Positions 48,097-57,790 of a stretch of 64,000 bases of DNA are shown here, one piece after another. The position numbers were made by a program, and so were the translations under genes. The notes under the pieces are model-generated. The model was not told the origin of the DNA. It did not search any database and saw only the letters and a list, made by a program, of their open reading frames with translations. Origin of the DNA: Candidatus Tectimicrobiota bacterium (lineage in GTDB: Bacteria > JACPUC01); assembly GCA_016192455.1 (NCBI GenBank), contig JACPUC010000030.1, positions 1 to 64,000 on the forward strand. Reading direction: 5' to 3'. Positions within the stretch are counted from its first letter, which is position 1. Every line of letters begins with the position of its first letter.

Positions 48097-49338
48097 ATGT
48101 GGCGAGCGAAGCGGCTCTATGATGTGGGGGGCGTGCTCCTGCCGCGACCGTTCAAGCTGCGGCGGTTGGGGCATTTTGGACTCAACGTCGCCAGCATCGC
48201 CGACAGCCTGCGCCTCTATCGGAACCTCCTCGGCTTCAAGGTTTCCGATGTCCTCGACTTTGGCGGCGTGCCGCACCTGGCGGAGATCGTCGCCGGCCTC
48301 GCCGAGACGAGCGGCGTCTTCATGCGCTACGGCACCGATCACCACGCCTTCGTGCTCTTCCCGAAGGATCTCATGGCGCGGCGGGGAGAGCGGGCGCCGG
48401 CGCGCCAGGACAACACCATCAACCAGATCACCTGGCAGTGCGGCAGCCTGCGGGAGGTGGTCGAGGCGGCGGCCTACTTTGAGGAGCGCGGCGTGCCGGT
48501 GCTGCGCGCCGGACGCGACATGCCGGGGAGCAACTGGCACGTCTACCTCGAGGACCCGGACGGCCACGTCAACGAGCTCTACTACGGCATGGAGCAGATC
48601 GGCTGGAACGGCCTCTGCAAGCCGCTGCCGATGTATGACCGCAAGTTCGACGCCGCGCCGCCGTTGCCGCAGCCCTCCGAGGAGGCGGAGGTCGTCGCCG
48701 CGCGGGCAAAGGGGGTGGACCTCGCCGCCGGGCGCCCGCCGGAGTTCAACGAGGACGGCAGCTACGACGTTGAAGGGGTGCTGCTGCCGCGGCCCTTCAA
48801 GATCACCAAGATCGGGCCGGTGAACCTGTTCGTCGAGGATGTGGCAGCCTCCCTGCGGTTCTACCGCGATATCCTGGGGTTCGTCTTCACCGAGGAGGCG
48901 ACCTGCCATGGGCGCCGCTGCCTCTTCCTGCGCAACGGCACGGAGCACCACGCCCTGGCGCTCTTGCCGCGCGAGTTGCGCGCTGACCTCGGCCTCGGCC
49001 CTCAGACCTCCTGCATGGCCTTCGGCCTCGAGGTGGGCAGCTACCGGCAGCTCCGCGAGGCGGTGCGCTTCCTGCGCCAGCGCGGGCTGCGGCTCATGGA
49101 GGGCATGCCGGCGGAGCTCCACCCCGGCATCGACTACGCCGCCTACGTCCAGGACCCCGACGGCCACTGCCTCATGCTGTACTTCTGCATGGAGCAGCTC
49201 GGCTGGGACGGCACGCCGCGCCCACCCGAGCTGCGCCGGCGGCTGACGGCCCGGGCCGCCTTCGACGACTGGCCGGAAACCCTGCCCGCCCAGCCCGATA
49301 CCTATGTCGATCAAGTATTCCAGGGGCCGCTGGGGTAG
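48097..49338 (+). CDS. Tandem VOC (glyoxalase/extradiol dioxygenase) family protein
   Basis: Two halves, each starting YDV(G/E)GVLLPRPFK and followed by SLR(L/F)YR(N/D)(L)LGF and EDPDGHVNELYY / QDPDGHCLMLYF. Confidence 0.9.
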   Translation: MWRAKRLYDVGGVLLPRPFKLRRLGHFGLNVASIADSLRLYRNLLGFKVSDVLDFGGVPHLAEIVAGLAETSGVFMRYGTDHHAFVLFPKDLMARRGERAPARQDNTINQITWQCGSLREVVEAAAYFEERGVPVLRAGRDMPGSNWHVYLEDPDGHVNELYYGMEQIGWNGLCKPLPMYDRKFDAAPPLPQPSEEAEVVAARAKGVDLAAGRPPEFNEDGSYDVEGVLLPRPFKITKIGPVNLFVEDVAASLRFYRDILGFVFTEEATCHGRRCLFLRNGTEHHALALLPRELRADLGLGPQTSCMAFGLEVGSYRQLREAVRFLRQRGLRLMEGMPAELHPGIDYAAYVQDPDGHCLMLYFCMEQLGWDGTPRPPELRRRLTARAAFDDWPETLPAQPDTYVDQVFQGPLG

Positions 49339-49728
49339 GCGGGCGGCGCTGCGCTCGGCTCCGTGATGCTGCTGATTCCCTCCGTAGACTTGCGGCGAGG
49401 GGAGACCTCTCCCCTCGCACCCAGCCCTCTCACCGCATGCCTGGCTTCCCTCCCCGCGCGTCGCCCCGGCGCGCTCTCCTCCTCTCCCCCTGGGTGGATG
49501 ACCAGGAGGCGGCCCCTCTTCGTGTCGTTGCCATGGAATCATGGGTCTCAGGAAATCTAAAACAATTTTTATCTAAAACTTGACATCCCCAGACTCAATT
49601 CTTAGGTTTCGAGTGAGCCGGGACAAGAATGAAAACGTCTTAGGCACTTGGGCATTCCAGAGCGTTCCACCGTGATGAGCAAGCTGAAACCGTGCTGTGG
49701 CTCATCCGAACCAAGGGAGGTAGGATCA

Positions 49729-50193
49729 ATGTCACTGCTTGTGAAGAGGACCCCATTCCATGGCTTGAGTTCGCTGCCGAGCCTGTTCGACCGCTTCTTC
49801 GAGGAGCCGTTCCCCTTCTTCGGGCTTAGTCGGCCCTTTGCCTGGGAGCCGGAAGAGCCGGAACGCGCGTTCCAGCCGGCGGTGGACGTCCGCGAGACCA
49901 ACACCAGCTATGAAGTCCGCGCCGAGGTGCCAGGCCTGAAGAAAGAGGACCTCACCATCGAGGTGCTGGACGGCGTGCTCAGCATCAGCGGCGAGAAGAA
50001 GACCGAGCGCGAGGAGGAGAAGAACGGCGCCACCCTGCGGGAGCGTCAGTATGGCTCCTTCCGGCGCGGCTTCTACGTGGGTGAGGAGATCACCACCGAG
50101 GAGATCCAGGCCCACTACAAGGATGGCGTGCTGACGGTGACGGTGCCCAAGAGGGAGAAGGTCCGCAAGCTCGTCAGCATCACCGAAGGCTGA
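49729..50193 (+). CDS. Hsp20/alpha-crystallin small heat shock protein
   Basis: FQPAVDVRETNTSYEVRAEVPGLKKEDLTIEVLDGVLSISGEKK; GVLTVTVPK. Confidence 0.95.
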   Translation: MSLLVKRTPFHGLSSLPSLFDRFFEEPFPFFGLSRPFAWEPEEPERAFQPAVDVRETNTSYEVRAEVPGLKKEDLTIEVLDGVLSISGEKKTEREEEKNGATLRERQYGSFRRGFYVGEEITTEEIQAHYKDGVLTVTVPKREKVRKLVSITEG

Positions 50194-50490
50194 CGATGAA
50201 CCCGTTGAGACCATCCCGGTGCGTGCCGGCACCCCGCGGCGCCGGGCGCGGTCTCAACCCCGGCACGCGGCCGGGTCCAGGAGAACCGCAAGGCAAGACG
50301 CGCACCCGCCCGGCCGGGAGGGCGCCGCAGGTACGAGGCAGGCAGCCGTTCATGCTCCTGCCTCGCGTCGTCTGCGCGCCTGTCACGCACATCTTACTGG
50401 GGGAGTCCAGGGAGTCGGCGTACGGCGCCCCGCCGGTATGGCGCGGCGCACCCCGCTCCCACGACGCCCCCCGGTGAGGGGAGGTCCACC

Positions 50491-50796
50491 ATGGCGATGC
50501 CGCGCTTCACGGAAAAATCACAGGAGGCTCTGCTCGAGGCGGAACGCCTGGCGGAGGCTCGCGGCCATGCCTCGGTGGAGGCGCTGCACCTGCTCGCCGC
50601 GCTCGTCGCGCAGCAGGACGGCGTCGTCCCCCTGGTGCTGCGCGCCGCGGGGGTCGAGGCGGCGGGCCTGGCGCGGCAGATCGAGGCCGCGCTGCACCGC
50701 CTGCCGGTGGTGCAGGGCGCCGTGCAGCGCGCGCCGGGCGAATCCCTGCGCGCGGCTTTGCGGCGCGCGGAGGAGGCGGAGCCGGTGGCTGTCTGA
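50491..50796 (+). CDS. Orphan Clp N-terminal domain protein (ClpB N-domain-like)
   Basis: FTEKSQEALLEAERLAEARGHASVEALHLLAALVAQQDGVVPLVLRAAGV; ends after ~100 aa with no AAA+ module. Confidence 0.8.
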   Translation: MAMPRFTEKSQEALLEAERLAEARGHASVEALHLLAALVAQQDGVVPLVLRAAGVEAAGLARQIEAALHRLPVVQGAVQRAPGESLRAALRRAEEAEPVAV

Positions 50797-50927
50797 GACG
50801 GCCAGGCTTCGCCCAAACGGGAGATTCCCGCTCGCTGAGCAGAGAGGGCGAGGGAGCACTGCCCCCTCGCGCACCCCTTCTGCGCAAGCTGCTGCGCAGC
50901 TTGCGGGGAGCGGCAGGGGAGGAGGGA

Positions 50928-51956
50928 TTAGCCAGCCTCGGCGTTCTGCGTGGTTTGTTGAGACGGCACTCGCAGGTCGTGGAGGAGACGTTCAAAGCTC
51001 TCGTTGTATTCGCTCGGCACCTGCCACTTCCGGAAGTCGCCGACGTGGCGGCTGTTTTTCCTGTCTTCCCAGATGTCGTGTACCCATTGCGGTGGAGATT
51101 TCTCCAACGCAGTATCCAGACGGATTGGGAACACCACTTTCTTATCGCGCCGTTTCTCCTCCTTCCGGGCCAGTTCCACCTCCTCTTTCACGCGAACGCT
51201 CTTAATTGAGTTACGCGAAAGGATGAGGAGGAGTTTATCATGCTCCTTGATCGCCTTATCGATCATTTCAGGGGGCAGCTCGCCAATCTTCACGTCCTCC
51301 GAGTATTTCCAGCAAGGAACCCCTTTGTCCCACAAATCATCGTAAAGTTTCTTCGCAAACTTCTCATCTTTGTTGGAGTGGCTGATGAAGCAGGAAGAAT
51401 ACTTCTTCTCTAATAGTTTTGATAGGTTCTCGATGAGATCTTTCGGCAGGCGGCAGCCGCGCAGGAAGGCAGGCGGAAGAAGGCCGGAAATTTGCAGGGT
51501 GTGGAAGTCGATGCTACTGCGGCCAAGGTGTACACAGGTTTCCAACCCTCTGGCATGAGATAGATTAGTGTCCCCAAAAATAGTCAGGTAAAGCTTGGCT
51601 CCCTCCAGGTCAGCGTCCGTAAGGTTGGCCCATGCTAGATTTGCCCCTTGCAGGTCCACGCCGCAGAGGTTTGCGCTAGTTAAGTTCGCCACCCTCAGAT
51701 CTGCTGAGCCTAGGTTTGCCTTGCATAGCTTTGCGCCCGGGAGGTCCGCTCCTTCGAGGCGGGCTACTTGGAGGTTTACTCCGCAAAGTTTCGCATCGTG
51801 AAGCTTTGCGTGCGAAAAATTCACCCAGCGGAGATCTCTACTACTTCTTAGGTCTGCCCCGCTGAGGTCTGGTCGAATTCCAGGTTCCTGTTCCCTCCAC
51901 TTATTCCAAACCTTCACGCCTTGATTGAGGATAGCGAGGTGTTCCGGGTTCGCCAT
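50928..51956 (-). CDS. Pentapeptide-repeat protein with C-terminal TIR domain
   Basis: A(N/D)LxxA(N/D)L repeats at aa ~30-115 (LEGADLPGAKLCKANLGSADLRVANLTSANLCGVDLQGANL); TIR: SSCFISHSNKDEKFAKKLYDDLWDKGVPCWKYSEDVKIGELPPEMIDKAIKEHDKLLLILSRNSI. Confidence 0.92.
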   Translation of the reverse strand: MANPEHLAILNQGVKVWNKWREQEPGIRPDLSGADLRSSRDLRWVNFSHAKLHDAKLCGVNLQVARLEGADLPGAKLCKANLGSADLRVANLTSANLCGVDLQGANLAWANLTDADLEGAKLYLTIFGDTNLSHARGLETCVHLGRSSIDFHTLQISGLLPPAFLRGCRLPKDLIENLSKLLEKKYSSCFISHSNKDEKFAKKLYDDLWDKGVPCWKYSEDVKIGELPPEMIDKAIKEHDKLLLILSRNSIKSVRVKEEVELARKEEKRRDKKVVFPIRLDTALEKSPPQWVHDIWEDRKNSRHVGDFRKWQVPSEYNESFERLLHDLRVPSQQTTQNAEAG

Positions 51957-52106
51957 ATCCGGCTCCGTGGCTGGAATCACGCCCCCCGCGAGTGCGCCTG
52001 CGCACTCGCGTAAGCAGGGGGTGTGGGGGATCAATGATCCCCCACGACGTCTCCCCCCAATAAAGACCTTCCCCCTCGCGCACGGAAGCCTGGCGTGCCG
52101 CCGTGG

Positions 52107-53171
52107 TCACAGCTTCTCCGGCGCCACCCAAGTGCCGCGGTCGAACAGGCCCTGGATGGTTTGGCGCAGCAGTTCCTTTCTTGCCTCCTTGCCCTTCGGG
52201 GGTTCGGTCATGAAGGTGTTCTTCGGGTAGATGGGGTTGCGGTAGATGGGGGCGTACTGCTCGGTGCGCAGGTCCTTCAGCCAGTTGCCGAACATCGACT
52301 TGGCGCGAAACTCCCGCAGGCCGTCGATATCGATGGTGGCGCTGACGTAGGAGTCCCCCTGCGGCGTGTAGCGGGAGATGACGTTGCCGCGGTAGTCGAC
52401 GATCATCGAGTTGCCGCCGGCGAAGTCGATGGGGAAACGCTGCCCGTCGCCCACCATGCCGGCGCAGCTTCCGGTGTTGGGAGAGATGACGTAGCAGTTG
52501 TTATCGAGGGCGCGGGAGCGGTTCTGCAGCTCAAACCAGCCGTTGCCCACCCAGGGCTCGACGTAGCTGGGCCGGTAGATGACCTCGGCGCCGTTCATGG
52601 CGAGGCCGCGCGCCGGCTCGGGGTAGCTCCCCTCCATGCAGACCATGGTGCCAAGGCGGCCGATCTCCGTATCGGCGACGGGGTAGAAGGCGTCCAGGTC
52701 ATCGCCGTAAAGCTCCACCCAGCGGTCCCAGAGGTCGTGCGGCGTCGCCGAGGGCTCGTTGGGGTAGACCTGCAGCTTGTGGTACTTGTGGATGATCTCG
52801 CCTTTCGGGTTGAGGATGAAGACGACGTTGAAGTAGCGGTCCTTGAACTCCTTCTCCTTGGCGCGCACCTGGCCGATGAGGTAGGTTTTCAGCTCCTTAG
52901 CCTTGGCGGCGAGGATCTCCGTCTCCATCCCCGGCACCTCGGTCATCAGCTCGCGGGCGGCCTTCACGTGCTCCATGTTCAGCATCGAGTCGGTGAACCC
53001 CTGGATGGCGCCTTCGCCGAGCGCCACGAGCTTCACCGGTGCCTCGAGGGAGGCGAGCCAGAAGGCGGAGTCCAGCACGCGGCAGATGTGCTCGAGGTTG
53101 ATCTTCGTGTCATCGCGGTGCTTGACGGTGTAGAACGTCGTTTGCAGGCCCAGGGCGCTGTACTTGTCCAC
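52107..53171 (-). CDS. Carbon-nitrogen hydrolase (nitrilase/aliphatic amidase family)
   Basis: ALGEGAIQGF (Glu), KYHKLQ (Lys), MVCMEGSYPEPAR (Cys). Confidence 0.88.
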   Translation of the reverse strand: MDKYSALGLQTTFYTVKHRDDTKINLEHICRVLDSAFWLASLEAPVKLVALGEGAIQGFTDSMLNMEHVKAARELMTEVPGMETEILAAKAKELKTYLIGQVRAKEKEFKDRYFNVVFILNPKGEIIHKYHKLQVYPNEPSATPHDLWDRWVELYGDDLDAFYPVADTEIGRLGTMVCMEGSYPEPARGLAMNGAEVIYRPSYVEPWVGNGWFELQNRSRALDNNCYVISPNTGSCAGMVGDGQRFPIDFAGGNSMIVDYRGNVISRYTPQGDSYVSATIDIDGLREFRAKSMFGNWLKDLRTEQYAPIYRNPIYPKNTFMTEPPKGKEARKELLRQTIQGLFDRGTWVAPEKL

Positions 53172-53324
53172 GATGGTCTCTGCCTCTCAAGGAGGGGAGC
53201 GCCGGGCTCCCCTTGGGGTAGGCGCGGGGACAGGTGGGATGGCGCGGGACACCTGCCCCCCATCTCTCTGCGGTGCGGCTGGGCAGCGGCTGCCATGGCC
53301 GGCGAGAGCGCGGGCCGCCTTGGC

Positions 53325-54506
53325 TCAGCGCACCACCACCCACTTGCCGTCCTTCACCTGCACCACGTAGATCTCCTTGTCGGAGTCGCCGTCGGCACGG
53401 ACGCTGATCTTGCCGGAGACGCCCGGGTAGTCCTTCATTTTGGCGAAGGCGTCGCGGATCTTCGCCCGGTCAGCGTCGAGGTCCTCCGGCTTATTGGTAA
53501 CGCCTGAGGACTCAATGACCTGCTTCAGCATGTAGATGACGTCGTAGACGTACCAGGCGGAGTTGTCCAAGCGCTTGCCCTTCGACTTCACGAGAAACTT
53601 CTTAATGAAGTTCTGGACCCTGGGGTCGGGGTTATCTTCCCAAGCGCCGGCGACCGCGATCGTGCCCTCCCCGGACGCCCCGGCGATGCGGATGTAATCC
53701 GGCGCCATGTTTGCGGTGCTCCCCACGATCGGCTTGGTGAATCCCTGTTGGCGCGCCTGCCGGGTAATGTTCGCGCCGGCGTTGTAGCTCGTGGCGAGCA
53801 CCAGCCCGTCGGGATTGGCGGCCTTGATGCGCGTGACCTGGGCGCTGTAATCGATGTCCGCCTTCACGAAGGTGACGGAATCCACGACCTGGATGCCGTT
53901 GTCCTTCAAGAGCTTCGGGAAGATGATGGTGCCTTCGGCCTTAAAGAGCGCTTCGCTGGCGTCGTAGATGACGGCGGCGGTCTTGATGCCGTACATCTCC
54001 TTCCACTTCCTCACCGTTGGCTCCAGGGACTTGTCGCTCGGCAGCGACACCCGGAAGGCCCAGGGGCGATTCTTCGCGGCGATGCCCGGCGCTGCGGAGG
54101 AGGCCGAGATGGCGACAATCTTGAAGCGATTGGCGACGGGAAAGGCCATCTCGCACTCGGTGCTGGTGAACGGCCCGATGATGGCCAGCGCCTTATCGCT
54201 GGTGGCCACCTTGCGCACCAAGTTGATGGCTTCCTCGGGCTTTGTTTGGGTATCGTACATCGGCAGCTCGACCGGCACGCCGCCAATGCCGCCCGCGGCG
54301 TTGATCTCCTCTTGGGCCACTTCCAGGGCGTACTTCTGCAGCCAGCCCTGATCGGCGAGGAAGCCGGTGAAGGGAACAAGGATGCCGATCTTCACCGACG
54401 TGCCGGCGAGCTTGGCGGCGTGGGCGGGAGAGGCAAGGACCATCAGCGTCACGACCAAGACCGCCAGGAGCGAGACCGCAAGCTTAATTCTCGACACAGA
54501 TTTCAT
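53325..54506 (-). CDS. Branched-chain amino acid-type ABC transporter substrate-binding protein
   Basis: Signal peptide; VKIGILVPFTGFLADQGWLQKYALEVAQEEINAAGGIGG; IIGPFTSTECEMAFPVANRFKI. Confidence 0.93.
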   Translation of the reverse strand: MKSVSRIKLAVSLLAVLVVTLMVLASPAHAAKLAGTSVKIGILVPFTGFLADQGWLQKYALEVAQEEINAAGGIGGVPVELPMYDTQTKPEEAINLVRKVATSDKALAIIGPFTSTECEMAFPVANRFKIVAISASSAAPGIAAKNRPWAFRVSLPSDKSLEPTVRKWKEMYGIKTAAVIYDASEALFKAEGTIIFPKLLKDNGIQVVDSVTFVKADIDYSAQVTRIKAANPDGLVLATSYNAGANITRQARQQGFTKPIVGSTANMAPDYIRIAGASGEGTIAVAGAWEDNPDPRVQNFIKKFLVKSKGKRLDNSAWYVYDVIYMLKQVIESSGVTNKPEDLDADRAKIRDAFAKMKDYPGVSGKISVRADGDSDKEIYVVQVKDGKWVVVR

Positions 54507-54811
54507 GGAACTCCTCCTTTCAACCAGGGGAAGGATGCGCCGCGCCGGCGTGGCGCCCTATGGGTGGCTGCTTGCTCCCTTTTCTTGCACCTTCGGCGAC
54601 TTGTCAAGGACCTTCCTGTGCCGACCTGGCTCGCCGCGGCCTGCCTGCGTGGGCCCGGCTGTCGGCGCTGCGACGGCGGTCAGGACGTTCCCTTGACAGT
54701 CTCTGGGAGGGTGCAGCACTATACCCGTTTTAGACGCTGCCGGGGTTGCCGCGCGCCTGAAGGAGGGCGCGGCGCCGGGCGGCGCATGTCGGACCTGCGT
54801 GAGGGGGAACG

Positions 54812-56905
54812 ATGTATCGCTCCATCTATGTACCCGTGGATGCCTCGGAGCATGCGCGTCGCGCCGCTGACCTTGCCGTGGAGCTGGCGCGCCGCTGCGG
54901 GGCGGCTCTGACCGGCAGCCACGTCGTCGAGGACCCACTCGCCGCGACGCGCCTGGCGCTCCTGCGCAGGACGCCGGCGGGCGCCCCGTTCTCCGCGGGA
55001 CCCCACGTGGTGGAGGGCGAAACCTCCCATGGGGAGTCGGCATTGCGGCCATCGCGGGCCGCGGCGCCGCCAGGGGACGGCGCGTCGCCCGCCGTGGCGG
55101 AAGCCTTCGCCTCGCTGGCGCAGCGCAGCGCCGCCGCCGGCCTGACGTTCGAGCGCAAGACCCTGCGCGGCAGCCATCACCGGCTCCTCGCGCGCGACAT
55201 CGAAGCCGGCGCGTACGATCTGGTGATCCTCGGCGCCCACGGCGGCGGGGCCGTCAAGGAGAGCCTCATCGGCAGCGTCTGCGAGCGCGTCGTGCGGCGA
55301 GTCAGCACGGATACGCTGATCGTCCGCGCGACGGCGCCGCTGCGGGATCAACTGCGGGGCGGCATCGTGGTGGGGATTGACGGCAGCCCCCAGAGCATGG
55401 CCGGGCTGCTCACCGCGGTCGAGTTGGGGCGGCTCTTCGAGACGCCGGTGGAAGCCGTCGCGGTCTACGACCCCTATCTCCACTACACGATGTTCAACGG
55501 CATCGTGGGGGTGCTCAACGAGCAGGCCTCGCGGGTCTTCCGCTTCAAGGAGCAGGAGCAGCTCCACGAAGAGATCATCGACACGGGTCTGGCGAAAATC
55601 TACCAGTCGCACCTGGAGATCGCCCAACAGATCGCCCGCGAGCAGGGCGCCTCCCTCAAGATCACCCTCCTGGACGGCAAGGCATTCGAAAAGATGCTCC
55701 TCTACCTGCGGCGCCAGCAGCCCTGGCTGGTTGTCCTGGGACGCTACGGCGTGCATCGCGACGGGGAGAGCGCCGAGCTGGGAAGCAACACCGAGAACCT
55801 GCTGCGCTCGGCCCCCTGCAACGTGCTGCTGACGGCCCGCACGTTCTACCCTCGCATCGACCTGAAGGCCGAGGAGAGCATCGCCTGGACCGAGGAGGCC
55901 CAGGAGCGCATGAAGCGGGTGCCGCCGTTGGTGACGGGGATCGCGCGCACGGCCATTCTGCGCTATGCCATCGAGCGGGGACACTCGGTGGTGACGTCGA
56001 AGGTCATCGATGAAGCGATGCACATCTTCATGCCGGAGGGCACGGCGCGCGCCATGGGGGATGCCGCCAAGAAGCTGGCCGCGGCCACGGTCGAGGGCGA
56101 TGCGCGGATGCGCAGCATCTGCACCATCTGCGGCTATGCCGCCAAGGAGGAGCAGCCGCGCAAGTGCCCGGTGTGCGGCGCCGGCGCTGAGTCGTTCCAG
56201 CACATCGACCGCCAGGTCGTGCAGGCGATCATCGACAGCGAGGGAGGGGTGCAGGTCGAGGAGACCTTCGACGGCGTGGCGCTGAAGTGGACCGTCGAAG
56301 CGCGGGCGCTGCTGCGCGGCATCGAGGATACCTACCAACGCCGGCGCGCCAAGGCGCGCATTGAAAAGCGCGCCCGCAGTAGGAAGCTGAGCGCCATTAC
56401 GGCGGACTTCGCCCGCCCCATCATCGAGGAAGCCAGCGGCGTCGAGCTGGGCGGGGCGCCTCCCATGCAGGCGCCGGTAACGGCCGCCCCAGGCTCTGCG
56501 GACGCCGCCGCGGAGGGGGCCGAGGCTGATGCGGCGCGCAGCCCCTTCGTGTGGCTCGATGAGGCGGTGCAGAGGCTGCGGCGCGTGCCGGCGGGCTTCA
56601 TGCGGGAGATGACGCGCTCGCGGATTGAGGCCCTCGCCGCCGAGCGCGGGGCAACGACCATCACCCTGCGCCTTGCCGAGGACGCCATCGGCCAGGCGCG
56701 CCAGGTGATGGACTCGATGGTGGGGGCCTACATGAGCGAGGAGGGCCGCAGCACGCTCCGCCGCGCCGCCGCGTCGCCGCAGGTCGGGGTCGGCGATGAT
56801 GCGCAGCCGGGGACGATCAAGAGCGCCACCCGCAGCCGCGACGTGCCACGGCTCAATGAGGTGACGTTGGCCCCCTACCCGAAGCCGAACGAGGCAACGA
56901 ACTGA
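54812..56905 (+). CDS. Multidomain UspA-like / PCP_red-like / rubredoxin-like protein
   Basis: MYRSIYVPVDASEHARRAADLAVELARR (Usp); GIVVGIDGSPQSMAGLL (second Usp); WTEEAQERMKRVPPLVTGIARTAILRYAIERGHSVVTSKVIDEAM and WLDEAVQRLRRVPAGFMREMTRSRIEALAAERGATTITLRLAEDAI (PCP_red-like); CTICGYAAKEEQPRKCPVCGAGAESF (rubredoxin-like). Confidence 0.85.
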   Translation: MYRSIYVPVDASEHARRAADLAVELARRCGAALTGSHVVEDPLAATRLALLRRTPAGAPFSAGPHVVEGETSHGESALRPSRAAAPPGDGASPAVAEAFASLAQRSAAAGLTFERKTLRGSHHRLLARDIEAGAYDLVILGAHGGGAVKESLIGSVCERVVRRVSTDTLIVRATAPLRDQLRGGIVVGIDGSPQSMAGLLTAVELGRLFETPVEAVAVYDPYLHYTMFNGIVGVLNEQASRVFRFKEQEQLHEEIIDTGLAKIYQSHLEIAQQIAREQGASLKITLLDGKAFEKMLLYLRRQQPWLVVLGRYGVHRDGESAELGSNTENLLRSAPCNVLLTARTFYPRIDLKAEESIAWTEEAQERMKRVPPLVTGIARTAILRYAIERGHSVVTSKVIDEAMHIFMPEGTARAMGDAAKKLAAATVEGDARMRSICTICGYAAKEEQPRKCPVCGAGAESFQHIDRQVVQAIIDSEGGVQVEETFDGVALKWTVEARALLRGIEDTYQRRRAKARIEKRARSRKLSAITADFARPIIEEASGVELGGAPPMQAPVTAAPGSADAAAEGAEADAARSPFVWLDEAVQRLRRVPAGFMREMTRSRIEALAAERGATTITLRLAEDAIGQARQVMDSMVGAYMSEEGRSTLRRAAASPQVGVGDDAQPGTIKSATRSRDVPRLNEVTLAPYPKPNEATN

Positions 56906-57236
56906 CCTCACCCCGAAGCGTGCCGAGCGCGAAAGCTCGGAACGGCTCGCCATCCTCGGCGGCGCAGTTGGGTGCGGCAGGCTCCCATCGAGTTGGCCCT
57001 TGGCATCTTTGCAGGGAACTCCACGCGCGGGAGCCTCTCTTACTGAATCGAGGCGAACCCGTGGGTGAGTGTCGGCTCAGGCTGGCTTTACCTTTGCGGC
57101 TGGGAAAGGCAGCGCCGGGCCGCCCGTGCCTCCGGGGGCGCTCCGCAGCCTTTCCAACGCAAGACATGCCGCGGTCTTAACGAGCGATGAGCGCGGCAAC
57201 ACGGACCCGAGGCGGATGCCGAGGGGCAACGTCGAA

Positions 57237-57748
57237 CCTAGTGTTGCGTCTCAGAAGTTCGCTCACACCGTTGCGGCGCTGCTCGCTGCATTGGCAAGGG
57301 GCTTGTGAGGAACCCATGCTCCCCCACACTCCCATCCCATAGGGGTGATTCGCGAACCGCCCCTCCAAGCCGGGGCGCGCGAGGAGACACGGTTCCTTCC
57401 CAGACTGAGGTTGCGGGCGGGGCAAGCCCCGCCCCTACGATCAGCCCCCGCGGGCGCAGTTGGGGAGAAGGTCCCCTCTCAGGAGTAGGTGATGGAACGT
57501 AGGGGACACGATACTGGCGTTGCGTCTCCTAAGTTCGTTAACTACCTTAGCAACATTGTTGCCAAGGCGAGGCGGTTTTTGTGCGAGGAAGCCGCGCCTC
57601 ATCCCTCAGCGATGGGCGCGCCCCGATTGCGCTAGCCGCTGCGCAACGCACGGGGAATGGGGCTGTGGCGAAGCAAGGGTCCCCCACAAAAAAATGAAGC
57701 CTGCAACGCATCAACTTTGCCAGGGAACTTTTGAGACGTAACACGAGG
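57237..57748. mobile_element. Candidate non-autonomous element (MITE-like) with 24-bp imperfect terminal inverted repeats
   Basis: cctagtgttgcgtctcagaagttc (57237-57260) versus reverse complement of 57725-57748 cctcgtgttacgtctcaaaagttc: 21/24 identical; further internal copy at 57513-57536; no coding capacity. Confidence 0.55.
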
Positions 57749-57790
57749 TGTGATGAACCTGATCTTGCACCAAGAGGGAGGAACGACTCA

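Noticed and set aside
47680-49542. 620-aa - strand ORF
   Set aside because: Antisense of the tandem VOC gene and an alternative frame of the SDR.
54719-56953. 744-aa - strand ORF
   Set aside because: Antisense of the Usp/PCP_red/rubredoxin protein, which has clear motifs on the + strand.
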